A program made the position numbers and the translations under genes. From Bacteroides cellulosilyticus (GTDB taxonomy: Bacteria; Bacteroidota; Bacteroidia; Bacteroidales; Bacteroidaceae): a stretch of DNA of 64,000 nt. The DNA is taken from positions 2,976,501 through 3,040,500 of the forward strand of contig NZ_CP081903.1 of assembly GCF_020091405.1 (NCBI RefSeq). Direction: 5' to 3'. The notes under the pieces were generated by a model, which saw only the letters and a list, made by a program, of their open reading frames with translations, did no database searches and was not told the DNA's origin. Position 1 is the first letter of the stretch. The number at the start of each line of letters is the position of its first letter. Of this stretch, positions 9,135 to 17,536 are shown one piece after another.

Positions 9135-10022
9135 TTATTTTTTTAGAGTATCGAGTATGCCGATAATACGTTCTAAATCCTCTTCGTTATTGAACGGGAT
9201 ACTGATTTTACCTTTTCCTTTCTCCGAACAGGTCAGCTGCACTTTGGTGCTGAAGAAGCCGGATAGCTGTTGTTTCAGCATATTAAATTCTTCGGGCAAC
9301 TTGGCTCGTTTGGGAGCTATCTTGCGTCCGCCGCTTTTCACGGTTTCGCCTTCGCTCAGAGATTTTACTAATTCTTCCACCTTGCGTACGGAGTATCCGT
9401 GCTCGATGATTTCTTCGAATATCTTCACTTGCAGCTTCGGATCGGCCAGAGTGACGAGTGCACGGGCATGCCCCATGTCAATCTGCTTGTTTTGTATGGC
9501 CATCTGAATAGGTGCAGGCAGCTTCAACAGGCGCAGGTAGTTTGCGATGGTAGTGCGCTTTTTACCTACACGTTCGCTGAGGCGTTCCTGCGTCAGGCCG
9601 TATTGTTCCAACAGGTGCTGGTAGGCAAGAGCGATTTCCACAGAATTCAGGTCTTCGCGCTGTATGTTCTCGATAAGCGCCATTTCCATGACGTTTTCGT
9701 CGTCGGCGGTGCGGATATAGGCGGGGATACTTGTCAGTCCGGCAAGTTGCGAGGCGCGGAAGCGGCGTTCTCCGGCAATGATCTGATATTCATCGTCCGA
9801 GAGCTTACGCAAGGTGATGGGCTGAATGATACCTATTTCAGAGATTGAGTCGGCAAGTTCCTGAAGTGCCGTTTCGTCAAATTCATGACGTGGCTGATTC
9901 GGGTTGACGACAATCTTCGACAACTCTATTTCGTTGATGGAAGAAGAGCCTTCGGTCTGCACTTCGTCCATTGAGAGCAGAGCGTCGAGCCCGCGTCCTA
10001 ATGCATTTCTTTTTTGTGCCAT
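9135..10022 (-). CDS. parB: Chromosome-partitioning protein ParB
   Basis: A 295-residue ParB/Spo0J. It opens with the family signature MAQKRNALGRGLDALL. The CTPase region includes NPNQPRHEFDE and the GERRFRASQ motif at about 85-93. A helix-turn-helix follows (LTQERLSERVGKKRTTIANYLRLLKLP), with a C-terminal dimerisation domain. It binds parS sites and spreads on DNA as a CTP-dependent clamp, working with the ParA encoded 17 bases upstream. No parS site was recognised by eye in the window. Confidence 0.95.
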   Translation of the reverse strand: MAQKRNALGRGLDALLSMDEVQTEGSSSINEIELSKIVVNPNQPRHEFDETALQELADSISEIGIIQPITLRKLSDDEYQIIAGERRFRASQLAGLTSIPAYIRTADDENVMEMALIENIQREDLNSVEIALAYQHLLEQYGLTQERLSERVGKKRTTIANYLRLLKLPAPIQMAIQNKQIDMGHARALVTLADPKLQVKIFEEIIEHGYSVRKVEELVKSLSEGETVKSGGRKIAPKRAKLPEEFNMLKQQLSGFFSTKVQLTCSEKGKGKISIPFNNEEDLERIIGILDTLKK

Positions 10023-10039
10023 GGTTCTTCGTTTTTAAG

Positions 10040-10804
10040 TTAATTGTTGCGACTAATCAGTTCTTTGGCAAGTGCCATGTGGTTTTTGGCTCCTGTGGAG
10101 TCTGCATCATACAAGATGGTAGGCAGACCATAACTGGGGGCTTCACTCAGTTTGACGTTGCGTTGCACCACGGTTTCGAACACCAGTTCCTGGAAGTGGC
10201 GTTTCACTTCATCATAAATCTGGTTGGCCTGGCGCAGGCGTGAGTCGTACATGGTCAGCAGGAAACCTTCGATTTCGAGTGCCGGGTTCAGTTTCGACTT
10301 GATAATTTTGATTGTATTCAGCAACTTACTGATGCCTTCCAATGCAAAGTATTCCGCTTGTACGGGGATAATCACAGAGTCGGCTGCGGTCAGTGCGTTG
10401 ATGGTAATCAGTCCCAGTGAGGGCGAGCAGTCTATCAAGATATAATCAAACTCTTCCTTCAGCGGGGCAAGTACTTCTTTCAATATCTTTTCCCTGTTTT
10501 TCAGATTGAGCATCTCTATCTCGGCGCCCACCAAGTTTATGTGTGAGGATATCACTTTCAGTGTATCAATCTCGGTGTCATGGATGGCTTCGCGGACATC
10601 AGCCCGGTCGATAATGCATTCGTAAATAGTGCATTCCGACTGCTTGATGTCGACACCCAAACCGGAAGAGGCGTTTGCCTGCGGGTCTGCGTCCACAACG
10701 AGCACTTTCTTTTCCAGGGTGGCGAGTGAGGCTGCGAGGTTAATCGTAGTCGTTGTTTTTCCTACACCACCTTTTTGATTTGCCAAAGCAATAATTTTTC
10801 CCAT
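10040..10804 (-). CDS. parA: Chromosome-partitioning ATPase ParA (Soj)
   Basis: A 254-residue ParA-type ATPase. The deviant Walker A box NQKGGVGKTTTTINLA begins at residue 9, VVDADPQANASSGLG contains the A' motif, and IDCSPSLG is the Walker B region. It forms ATP-dependent dimers on the nucleoid and moves ParB-parS complexes during chromosome segregation. It is the first gene of the parA-parB-DUF5683 operon. A TATATTTG -7 box on the minus strand at 10974-10981 is a plausible promoter element for the operon. Confidence 0.95.
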   Translation of the reverse strand: MGKIIALANQKGGVGKTTTTINLAASLATLEKKVLVVDADPQANASSGLGVDIKQSECTIYECIIDRADVREAIHDTEIDTLKVISSHINLVGAEIEMLNLKNREKILKEVLAPLKEEFDYILIDCSPSLGLITINALTAADSVIIPVQAEYFALEGISKLLNTIKIIKSKLNPALEIEGFLLTMYDSRLRQANQIYDEVKRHFQELVFETVVQRNVKLSEAPSYGLPTILYDADSTGAKNHMALAKELISRNN

Positions 10805-11181
10805 AATCTTAGTGTTTATTGGCAGCGAAATAAGTGATAATTCCGTATTGCGCCTACTAAAAAAGAGAAAGATTGCAAAATCTGTTGATAAGTCGCCTTT
10901 TTTGTTAATAACTCAAAGCCGTTTTATTTCATTTCGACCTGTTCCGGCACTTTTCGTTCTCTTGTTCAGCTTGCAAATATACGTAATTATCTTGAAATGA
11001 AATATCTTTTTTGTCTCGCTTGCAGAAGATTAAGATTTGTTTTAAGTGCCTGTCCGCATTTGGGGCGTGGTTTGTGCGAATAATCATGCGTTCTGCACTT
11101 TCATCTCTTTCAGCGGCTTTAGGCCGTTGTGTGTAAGGTGTTTAGACTGAAATCTCCGGTCGGGGACGGCTTTCAGTGCTT
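10805..11181 (-). promoter_or_regulatory. Intergenic region with probable parA promoter
   Basis: This 377-base stretch separates parA from the HU-like gene; both are on the minus strand. I see no convincing gene. A minus-strand TATATTTG (10974-10981) fits the Bacteroides -7 element TAnnTTTG and would start transcription about 165 bases before parA. No matching -33 TTTG at 19-21 bases was found, so the promoter call is partial. Confidence 0.35.
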
Positions 11182-11691
11182 TCAGCCTGTTACCGTATCA
11201 ATATCCTTTGCTTCGTCTTCCGGCTTATTTTTGGTCTGTACCCGTTCGCGTTCCAGCGTTTCGGGGCGCAGCATTTCGTGGGGGAAGTACTTGCTTAGCG
11301 GGTAACGGAAGAAATCCATGTCTTGGCGTAGCCTTCCCACCAACGTGCGATCCGGTTTGAAGTAGATGCGTGAAACCCGCACCTTGCCCGGCATCACGTC
11401 ATCGGGATGTTCGAAGCCTTCGCTCGTTATGGCGAGGTTGAAGGAGCCGAGTCCTCTGATGGTGACGGACTCGCCCTCTCTGAGCGCTTCTTCTATGTAT
11501 TTGGGCAGGTCCACCAGTACACTTTGCACGTCGCCTTCGCTCATGCCTTTACGGCTGGCCATGCGCTGTGCCAGCTTTTCGGTAGTTACTCCGCCGCGTG
11601 GTTGCAGGGTGCGCTGCACAGCGTAATACAGTTGCTTCATTCCTTCCTTGGAGCGGAAGAGTTTCTTCCTTACTAAATAAATCATTCCCAT
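11182..11691 (-). CDS. HU-like DNA-binding protein with C-terminal tail
   Basis: A 169-residue member of the enlarged HU/IHF-like family typical of Bacteroides. The N-terminus MGMIYLVRKKLFRSKEGMKQLYYAV precedes an HU fold at about 30-120, with the helix KLAQRMASRKGMSEGDVQSVL and the strand-turn GESVTIRGLGSFNLAI. The arm region includes VMPGKVRVSRIYFKP. A polar, charged tail (residues 130-169) replaces the usual short C-terminus. It probably binds DNA in nucleoid or regulatory roles. It stands alone between parA and a repeat-rich intergenic region. Confidence 0.8.
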   Translation of the reverse strand: MGMIYLVRKKLFRSKEGMKQLYYAVQRTLQPRGGVTTEKLAQRMASRKGMSEGDVQSVLVDLPKYIEEALREGESVTIRGLGSFNLAITSEGFEHPDDVMPGKVRVSRIYFKPDRTLVGRLRQDMDFFRYPLSKYFPHEMLRPETLERERVQTKNKPEDEAKDIDTVTG

Positions 11692-11806
11692 ATCTTTGTT
11701 CTTGTTGATTGATGTTGCTGATGAGGCCTATGCTTCTCAATGTTAGCAGCATAGTACCCTAATGCTTGGAACTCATATTCCTATGGATTGTAGCTCCCTT
11801 TGTTTA

Positions 11807-11877
11807 GCCGCTCAAGATGGCATCTTGTGTAGTATGAGATGCTATCTTGAACAACACAAGATGCCATCTTGAGCGGC
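11807..11877. repeat. Perfect 24-bp inverted repeat with nested palindromes
   Basis: Two exact 24-base arms, 11807-11830 and 11854-11877, are separated by a 23-base loop. Each arm contains CAAGATGGCATCTTG or its complement, which is itself a near-perfect palindrome. A third, imperfect copy (GAGATGCTATCTTGA) sits in the loop. The structure lies between the starts of two divergent genes. It could form a long cruciform, be a REP-like element, or be a set of operators. No poly-T tract follows, so it is not a simple terminator. Confidence 0.8.
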
Positions 11878-12013
11878 AAAGGTAATCATGCTTCAGTAGA
11901 TATGCAAGCTTTTTGCGGGGGAAAGGTAAGGGAGATGTGCGTGATGGGGAGGGGAGGCTGCAGCGCGGACGTTAAATAACCGAAACTTCTCCTCCTTTTA
12001 GCCGCTTAAAGCG

Positions 12014-12060
12014 GGAAACTCCTCCTGAAAATGTGATTGGATGGAGGAAACTCCTCCTGA
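12014..12060. repeat. 15-bp direct repeats GGAAACTCCTCCTGA
   Basis: The 15-mer GGAAACTCCTCCTGA occurs at 12014-12028 and again at 12046-12060, and a related ACTTCTCCTCC lies about 30 bases earlier. A short hairpin (CCGCTT-A-AAGCGG) lies just before the first copy. Together with the 24-bp inverted repeat this fills the 512-base gap between the HU-like gene and the ATPase. No gene is visible in the gap. Confidence 0.6.
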
Positions 12061-12115
12061 TTTTTGTGAACGTGCCTCTTTATGCGGTGGGAAGTTTCTT
12101 TCGTTAGGTTGTATT

Positions 12116-12197
12116 GTATATGAAATAAAAATATAGGGATTTTGTGTCGTATATGAAACAAAAATCCTATATTTGTGTTGCGTATATAAAACAAATA
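12116..12197 (+). promoter_or_regulatory. Three 33-bp-spaced repeats around a -7 box (putative operator/promoter)
   Basis: GTATATGAAATAAAAA (12116), GTATATGAAACAAAAA (12149) and GTATATAAAACAAATA (12182) recur every 33 bases. Between copies two and three lies TATATTTG (12168-12175), a match to the Bacteroides -7 element. Transcription would begin near 12182, about 20 bases before the ATPase start codon. Evenly phased copies on either side of a promoter are what a cooperative DNA-binding regulator would use. The regulator is unknown. Confidence 0.5.
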
Positions 12198-12203
12198 AAG
12201 AAG

Positions 12204-13487
12204 ATGGATCAAGAACTGATAAAACAGATTATAGGTGAAAATCAGGAGTTTGTTCAGAATGTGAAGTTGCTGCAACGTCCTTTCAAGTTTGAAGACAACG
12301 GGAACTATGTCTTTTTAGGCATTCGCCGTGCCGGAAAGTCTTATCTTATGTTTCAACGGATCCATGAGCTGATGAAAAGGGGAGTTGATATAGAAGAAAT
12401 TCTCTATCTTAATTTTGAAGACGAACGTTTCATAGGACTGAAGTCGGAAGATTTGGATGAGATAAAGCGGGTGTATGAAGAAACATTTTCTTTTCGTCCA
12501 ATTTTCTTTCTGGATGAGATACAGATTGTGCCAGGCTGGGAAAAATTTGTTCGTCGACTGGCAGATAAGAGCTATCGGGTATTTGTTACGGGAAGCAATG
12601 CTAAAATGCTGAGTTCTGAGATTGCTACGACCTTGGGCGGGCGTTTCCTGATACAGAATGTATATCCATTCTCCTTTAGGGAATTTTTAAAATTCGAAGG
12701 ATTTGAATTGAAATCAAATTGGCTTTATACACCGGGTACTAGAAATGGGGTGGTGCGTAGTTTTGATACTTATTTCTATAATGGCGGTTTTCCGGAACTA
12801 CTTTCTTTTGAAGATAAGCGTTCATGGTTGAGCGGATTGTATCAGAAGATATTTTTCGGCGATTTAGTTGCCCGTTATTCTTTGCGTAATTCGGATTCAA
12901 TGCGGTTGTTGGTGAAAAAATTGGCGGAGAGCGTGATGCAACCTTCTTCTTATAATCGTTTGAAGAATATAGTTTCTTCAGCGGGAGAAAGTGTGGGGGT
13001 GCGTACCATTATTGATTATGTGGGCTATCTGCAAGAGACTTGGCTTATATTCAGTTTGGAAAACTATGCTGCGAGGTTCGCAGAGCGTGAGAGTAACCGT
13101 AAATATTACTTTATTGATAATGGAATCTTGAATTTGTTTATTTTCCGGCCGGAAACTTTATTGTTGGAGAATCTTGTTGCGATAACCTTGCATCGTCAGT
13201 TTGGAGAAAAGGTTTATTTCTACAATCAGCATATAGAAGTTGACTTCTATATACCGGAGGAAAGTTGGTTGATTCAGGTTTCATATAATATTTCGGATGT
13301 GCAGACTTTTGAGCGTGAAGTCAATGGAATTGTGAAGGCGGCTAAGTTCCTGAATGCGGAAAGACTTCAGATTGTGACTCGTAATGATGAACGGGTAATA
13401 GAAAAGGATGGGCTTTCAATAGAGGTGTTGCCTATCTGGAAATGGCTTATTCAGATTGGTAAAAGCCGGAGCGGTAACACATATTAA
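12204..13487 (+). CDS. AAA-family ATPase with DUF4143-type C-terminus
   Basis: A 427-residue P-loop ATPase of the AAA_14/DUF4143 family, abundant in Bacteroidota. Walker A is in GIRRAGKSYLMFQ and Walker B in FFLDEIQIVPGWE, followed by the sensor-like FVTGSNAKML and the membrane-independent GGRFLIQNVYPFSFREFL segment. The C-terminal half (YNGGFPELL onward, ending with VDFYIPEESWLIQVSYN) resembles a degenerate PD-(D/E)XK nuclease fold. The role of the family is unsettled. The ATG at 12204 follows AATAAAGAAG and gives the usual start MDQELIKQIIG; in-frame ATGs further upstream lie within the repeat/promoter region and are unlikely. Confidence 0.8.
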   Translation: MDQELIKQIIGENQEFVQNVKLLQRPFKFEDNGNYVFLGIRRAGKSYLMFQRIHELMKRGVDIEEILYLNFEDERFIGLKSEDLDEIKRVYEETFSFRPIFFLDEIQIVPGWEKFVRRLADKSYRVFVTGSNAKMLSSEIATTLGGRFLIQNVYPFSFREFLKFEGFELKSNWLYTPGTRNGVVRSFDTYFYNGGFPELLSFEDKRSWLSGLYQKIFFGDLVARYSLRNSDSMRLLVKKLAESVMQPSSYNRLKNIVSSAGESVGVRTIIDYVGYLQETWLIFSLENYAARFAERESNRKYYFIDNGILNLFIFRPETLLLENLVAITLHRQFGEKVYFYNQHIEVDFYIPEESWLIQVSYNISDVQTFEREVNGIVKAAKFLNAERLQIVTRNDERVIEKDGLSIEVLPIWKWLIQIGKSRSGNTY

Positions 13488-13496
13488 GTACCAGAG

Positions 13497-13528
13497 TTTG
13501 CGTTTTTAGCCAGAGATACATATCTTCG
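13497..13528 (+). promoter_or_regulatory. Promoter of the metal-uptake operon
   Basis: TTTG at 13497-13500 and TATCTTCG at 13521-13528 are separated by 20 bases, matching the Bacteroides -33/-7 pattern with one change in the -7 box. Transcription would begin near 13535, just ahead of the His-rich small protein. I could not recognise a Fur/Zur-type operator. Confidence 0.5.
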
Positions 13529-13559
13529 CAGCCTATTCAAATACTTGTCGATTAAGAAA

Positions 13560-13874
13560 GTGAATAACAGCGGAAAGAAGAGAGTAGTTATAGCATGGGT
13601 GCTGATGATGGCACTTCTGCCGTTCTTCGTGGTGAAGGCTTTTCACCATCACGAGGACGAGCATGCGGCTTCCTGTTCCCATGCAGATCATCCGCGCCAT
13701 TCGTCCGATGATTGTGCTATCTGTCACTTTTCTCTTTCTCTTTTCACGGAAGCGCAGTCTGTTGACTTCCGTTGCATCTTAACGCCCATCACATTTGAGC
13801 AGGTTGTTCATCAGGATAAGATTGTTTATACACTGTCTTATTCACATTATCTACGCGCACCTCCCATAGCTTGA
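13560..13874 (+). CDS. Small exported His-rich protein (putative metal-related)
   Basis: About 104 residues from a GTG at 13560; a TTG at 13545 would add five. A signal-like segment VVIAWVLMMALLPFFVVKAF is followed at once by a His/Cys/Asp-rich region, AFHHHEDEHAASCSHADHP and DDCAICHF, which suits zinc or copper binding. There is no upstream ATG. The next gene is a TonB-dependent receptor and the one after is another His-rich exported protein, so all three probably act in capture and import of a metal. The exact family was not recognised. Confidence 0.6.
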   Translation: MNNSGKKRVVIAWVLMMALLPFFVVKAFHHHEDEHAASCSHADHPRHSSDDCAICHFSLSLFTEAQSVDFRCILTPITFEQVVHQDKIVYTLSYSHYLRAPPIA

Positions 13875-13955
13875 TTACATAATTTACATTCATGTGGAGA
13901 CGGGCTTTCTGTAGCTTGCCTCTCATTGTTTTATTCTAAATTAAGATTGTAATCA

Positions 13956-16115
13956 ATGCGTATAGGAATTATTCCGGGCGTGATGGGAATGTTGTGTACA
14001 ACCCTTTCCGTCCATGCGCAGGAATCTGATTCAGTCCGTAATGTAGCTTTGCCTGAAGTCGTGATAGCGGAAACCTATCAACAGCTTCAGAACAAAAAGA
14101 CTGCACTTACGCTCGAAGTGGCTGACAGGGATTTCTTGCGGAAACATTTCACGGGTAACTTCATGCAGGCTATGGAAAATATCCCCGGCGTGCAGGCTAT
14201 GGATATCGGTTCGGGATTCTCCAAGCCGATGATTCGTGGCATGGGCTTTAATCGGGTGGCTGTATTGGAGAATGGCATCAAACAGGAAGGGCAGCAGTGG
14301 GGTGCAGACCACGGTCTGGAGCTGGATGCTTTCAATGTGGATGCCGTGAATGTAATGAAAGGTCCTGCTTCGCTGCTTTACGGCAGTGACGCCATGGGCG
14401 GAGTGATTGACATTGCTCCGGTGCAGGTGCCGGCAGAGAATATGTTGTTTGGCGACGTGACGCTGTTGGGTAAGTCTGTGAACGGAACCATAGGCGCTTC
14501 ACTGATGTTGGGTATCAAAAGAAATGCCTGGTATACGCGGTTGCGTTACTCGGAACAGCGCTTTGGAGATTACCGTATCCCGGCAGATACGATTGTTTAT
14601 CTGACTCAGAAGATGCCGGTCTACGGTCGTCGGCTGAAAAATACGGCGGGATGGGAACGTAACGTCAATTTCTTTACCCAATATCAGAAGAAGGGATATA
14701 AGTCGAATCTCGCTGTGTCCAATGTTTTTCAGAAGACAGGGTTCTTCCCCGGAGTACATGGAGTTCCCGACTTGTCACGTCTGGAAGACGACGGTGACAG
14801 CCGGAACATCGATCTTCCTTACAGTAAGGTAAATCACCTGAAAGTAACCACTCATCAGCAGTATGCCTGGGAGAAGTTTATTCTGTCGGGTGATATCGGT
14901 TATCAGAACAATCACCGCGAGGAATGGAGTGCGTTTCATACCCATTACGGAACACAACCTCTGCCGGAAACTGATCCTGACAAAGAACTGGCCTTTAATC
15001 TGAATACTTTCAGTTTTTCGGCAAAAGGACGGTGGATCGGCTCTTCTTCTTGGGAACATCGGATGGGGTGGGACTCTCAATTCCAGCGAAATACGATTTC
15101 CGGTTATTCTTTCTTGTTGCCGGAATATGATCGTTTTACTACCGGTATATCCTGGCTTACGACGTATCGTCCGGATAATACATTATCCGTCAGTGGAGGT
15201 GTACGGTATGACTATGGTCGCATGCGTGTCTTTGCCCATGATGATCCTTACCTGGCTACTTATTTGCAGGAACAGGGGTATGATGAAGAGCAGGTGGAGT
15301 TCTACCGGTGGAACAGTCGTCGGGTAAACAGGAGCTTTGGCGACTATTCTTTATCATTGGGTGTGGTATGGACGCCCTCGACGCGGCATCAGTTGAAGGT
15401 AAATGTCGGGCGGAGTTTTCGTCTTCCGGGAGCTAATGAACTGGCTTCGAATGGTGTGCATCACGGCACATTCCGTCATGAACAGGGAGATGCTACACTT
15501 TCGTCCGAACAGGGTTGGCAGATGGATGCTTCTTATCAGTTGAAGTACGGGAGATGGTCCGTATATGTTTCTCCTTTCGTCAATTGGTTTAGCAATTATA
15601 TCTTTCTGCGGCCTACGGGGGAATGGTCTGTTTTACCCCATACGGGACAGATTTACCGTTATACGCAGACGGAAGCCTTGTTTGCCGGAGCGGAGGCGAG
15701 TGTGGAACTGACTATTTTGCCCACTCTCAACTACCGTCTATCCGGTGAGTATGTCTATACCTACAATTGTGATGAACGTATTCCTTTGAGCTTTTCTCCA
15801 CCTGCCACGCTGCGCAACACGCTCATCTGGCAAAGGAAGCGGTATATGCTTTATGCCGAATGGCAGAGCATAGCCAAGCAAAATCGTGTGGATCGCAACG
15901 AAGACCGCACGCCGGGTGCAAACCTCTTTCATATAGCTGGCTCTCTTGATTTACCCGTTGCCGGAACGGAAGTGGAGATTACTTTGACTGTCCGTAATCT
16001 ATTCAATACGCGGTATTACAATCATCTCAGTTTTTATCGGAAAGTGGAGATTCCCGAACCGGGGCGAAACTTTCAATTATTAATTAAAGTACCATTTAAA
16101 AAATTATTCAAATGA
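13956..16115 (+). CDS. TonB-dependent outer-membrane receptor
   Basis: A 719-residue TonB-dependent receptor. After a signal peptide ending at about VHAQ, a TonB-box-like region (LPEVVIAETYQ) leads into the plug domain (about 45-150), with the conserved IRGMGFNRVAVLENGIKQEGQQWG and GPASLLYGSDAMGGVI motifs. The rest forms a 22-strand barrel ending in the usual aromatic region. SusC-like extension domains are absent, so this is a siderophore/metal/vitamin-type receptor, not a SusC. Flanking His-rich proteins suggest a divalent metal, with zinc most likely, but that is inference. Confidence 0.88.
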   Translation: MRIGIIPGVMGMLCTTLSVHAQESDSVRNVALPEVVIAETYQQLQNKKTALTLEVADRDFLRKHFTGNFMQAMENIPGVQAMDIGSGFSKPMIRGMGFNRVAVLENGIKQEGQQWGADHGLELDAFNVDAVNVMKGPASLLYGSDAMGGVIDIAPVQVPAENMLFGDVTLLGKSVNGTIGASLMLGIKRNAWYTRLRYSEQRFGDYRIPADTIVYLTQKMPVYGRRLKNTAGWERNVNFFTQYQKKGYKSNLAVSNVFQKTGFFPGVHGVPDLSRLEDDGDSRNIDLPYSKVNHLKVTTHQQYAWEKFILSGDIGYQNNHREEWSAFHTHYGTQPLPETDPDKELAFNLNTFSFSAKGRWIGSSSWEHRMGWDSQFQRNTISGYSFLLPEYDRFTTGISWLTTYRPDNTLSVSGGVRYDYGRMRVFAHDDPYLATYLQEQGYDEEQVEFYRWNSRRVNRSFGDYSLSLGVVWTPSTRHQLKVNVGRSFRLPGANELASNGVHHGTFRHEQGDATLSSEQGWQMDASYQLKYGRWSVYVSPFVNWFSNYIFLRPTGEWSVLPHTGQIYRYTQTEALFAGAEASVELTILPTLNYRLSGEYVYTYNCDERIPLSFSPPATLRNTLIWQRKRYMLYAEWQSIAKQNRVDRNEDRTPGANLFHIAGSLDLPVAGTEVEITLTVRNLFNTRYYNHLSFYRKVEIPEPGRNFQLLIKVPFKKLFK

Positions 16116-16603
16116 AAACAAGATTTTATTTCCCGATGATTATTTCCCTTTTAGTGATAAGTGTCTCATTACTTACTGCTTGCGGAGACAGCGACAATCC
16201 GCTTAGTGATACTACAAAACCGGTGATTGATCTTAAATCACCTGCCGAAGGCGGAGTGCTGGCAATAGGCAGTGAACACGGAGTACATTTTGAGATGGAC
16301 TTATCGGATGATGTCATGTTGAAATCGTACAAGATAGAGATTCACAATAATTTCGACCATCATTCGCATGATACCCGCACTGCTGAGACGACTGTTGATT
16401 TCACCTTTAATAAGTCTTACGATGTTTCGGAACAAAGGACGGCTCATATCCATCATCATGATATCGTGATACCGGTTAATGCCACTCCGGGAGATTATCA
16501 CCTGATGGTTTACTGTACGGATGCTGCCGGAAATGAGGCGCATGTCGCACGCAATATCGTGTTGAGTGCGACGGGAGGAGATGACGGGCATCACGAAGAA
16601 TAA
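16112..16603 (+). CDS. His-rich lipoprotein, DUF4625-like
   Basis: A 163-residue lipoprotein: signal sequence with lipobox LLTACGDSD, then an Ig-like beta domain that begins TTKPVIDLKSPAEGGVLAIGSEHGVHFEMDL, typical of DUF4625. Metal-ligand clusters stand out: NNFDHHSHD, AHIHHHD and the C-terminal GHHEE. Its ATG overlaps the TonB receptor stop by 4 bases (ATGA), so the two are translationally coupled. It probably sits in the outer membrane or on the surface and delivers or buffers a metal for the receptor. Its family name is given from memory of the motif pattern. Confidence 0.75.
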   Translation: MKTRFYFPMIISLLVISVSLLTACGDSDNPLSDTTKPVIDLKSPAEGGVLAIGSEHGVHFEMDLSDDVMLKSYKIEIHNNFDHHSHDTRTAETTVDFTFNKSYDVSEQRTAHIHHHDIVIPVNATPGDYHLMVYCTDAAGNEAHVARNIVLSATGGDDGHHEE

Positions 16604-16621
16604 CGGTTTACGCTGGTTTTA

Positions 16622-16669
16622 TTCGATATATCGAACAATATTGTATTATTTTTATTCGATATATCGAAT
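16622..16669. repeat. Two copies of palindrome TTCGATATATCGAA
   Basis: TTCGATATATCGAA, a perfect 14-bp palindrome, occurs at 16622-16635 and again at 16655-16668; the second extends to 16 bp (16654-16669). Their centres are 33 bases apart, about three helical turns. They lie between the metal-uptake operon and surE. A TACTTTTG -7-like box (16733-16740) for surE lies downstream. They look like a pair of operator sites for a dimeric regulator rather than a terminator, because no T-tract follows. Confidence 0.7.
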
Positions 16670-16754
16670 GAAACGCAAACTTTGGGACAACAAAAGCAAA
16701 GTATTGTATTAGGTGCTTTCTTTATTTTTGCCTACTTTTGCATAGAAAATAAAG

Positions 16755-17525
16755 ATGAATATGGAAAATCAGAGACCTTTGATATTGGTTTCCAATGACG
16801 ATGGTGTCATTGCAAAAGGCATTAGTGAGTTGGTTAAGTTTCTTCGTCCGCTGGGAGAAATAGTTGTGATGGCGCCGGATGCGCCGCGTTCGGGTAGTGC
16901 AAGTGCGCTGACTGTAACGGAACCCATTCATTACCAGTTGGTTCGTAAAGATGTAGGGCTGACAGTTTATAAATGCTCCGGTACTCCGGTAGACTGCATA
17001 AAACTTGCTTTACATACGGTGCTCGATCGCAAACCCGATCTGATAGTCGGTGGTATCAATCACGGCGATAACTCTGCCGTGAATGTGCATTATTCCGGTA
17101 CGATGGGAGTGGTAATTGAAGGTTGCCTGAAAGGTGTGCCTTCCATTGGTTTCTCTCTTTGCTGTCATGATCCGAATCCTGATTTTGAGCCTTCTGGTCC
17201 TTATATCCGTGAGATAGCCCGTCAGGTTTTGGAAAAGGGGCTGCCTCCGTTGACTTGCCTTAATGTAAACTTCCCCAATGTACAGGAACTCAAGGGAGTT
17301 AAAGTCTGCGAACAGTCCAAAGGACAGTGGACCAATGAATGGGAGAATTTCGCGCATCGCGGTGATACCCATTACTACTGGCTGACCGGTGAGTTCCAGA
17401 ATACCGATTCCGATAATGAAAAGAATGATCATTGGGCACTTGATAACGGGTATGTAGCTATTACTCCGACCAAGGTGGATGTTACGGCTTACGAACTTAT
17501 AGATGAACTGCAAAGCTGGTTCTAA
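16755..17525 (+). CDS. surE: 5'/3'-nucleotidase SurE
   Basis: A 256-residue SurE nucleotidase. The metal-site motif [12 protein letters not shown] is at residues 9-20, and the second signature [25 protein letters not shown] is at about 96-120. It dephosphorylates nucleoside monophosphates, particularly under stress or in stationary phase. It is followed after 11 bases by lpxB, a common arrangement in Bacteroidota. A second in-frame ATG at 16761 ([15 protein letters not shown]) is an equally plausible start. A -7-like TACTTTTG lies just upstream. Confidence 0.93.
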   Translation: MNMENQRPLILVSNDDGVIAKGISELVKFLRPLGEIVVMAPDAPRSGSASALTVTEPIHYQLVRKDVGLTVYKCSGTPVDCIKLALHTVLDRKPDLIVGGINHGDNSAVNVHYSGTMGVVIEGCLKGVPSIGFSLCCHDPNPDFEPSGPYIREIARQVLEKGLPPLTCLNVNFPNVQELKGVKVCEQSKGQWTNEWENFAHRGDTHYYWLTGEFQNTDSDNEKNDHWALDNGYVAITPTKVDVTAYELIDELQSWF

Positions 17526-17536
17526 TCTGATTTGAT

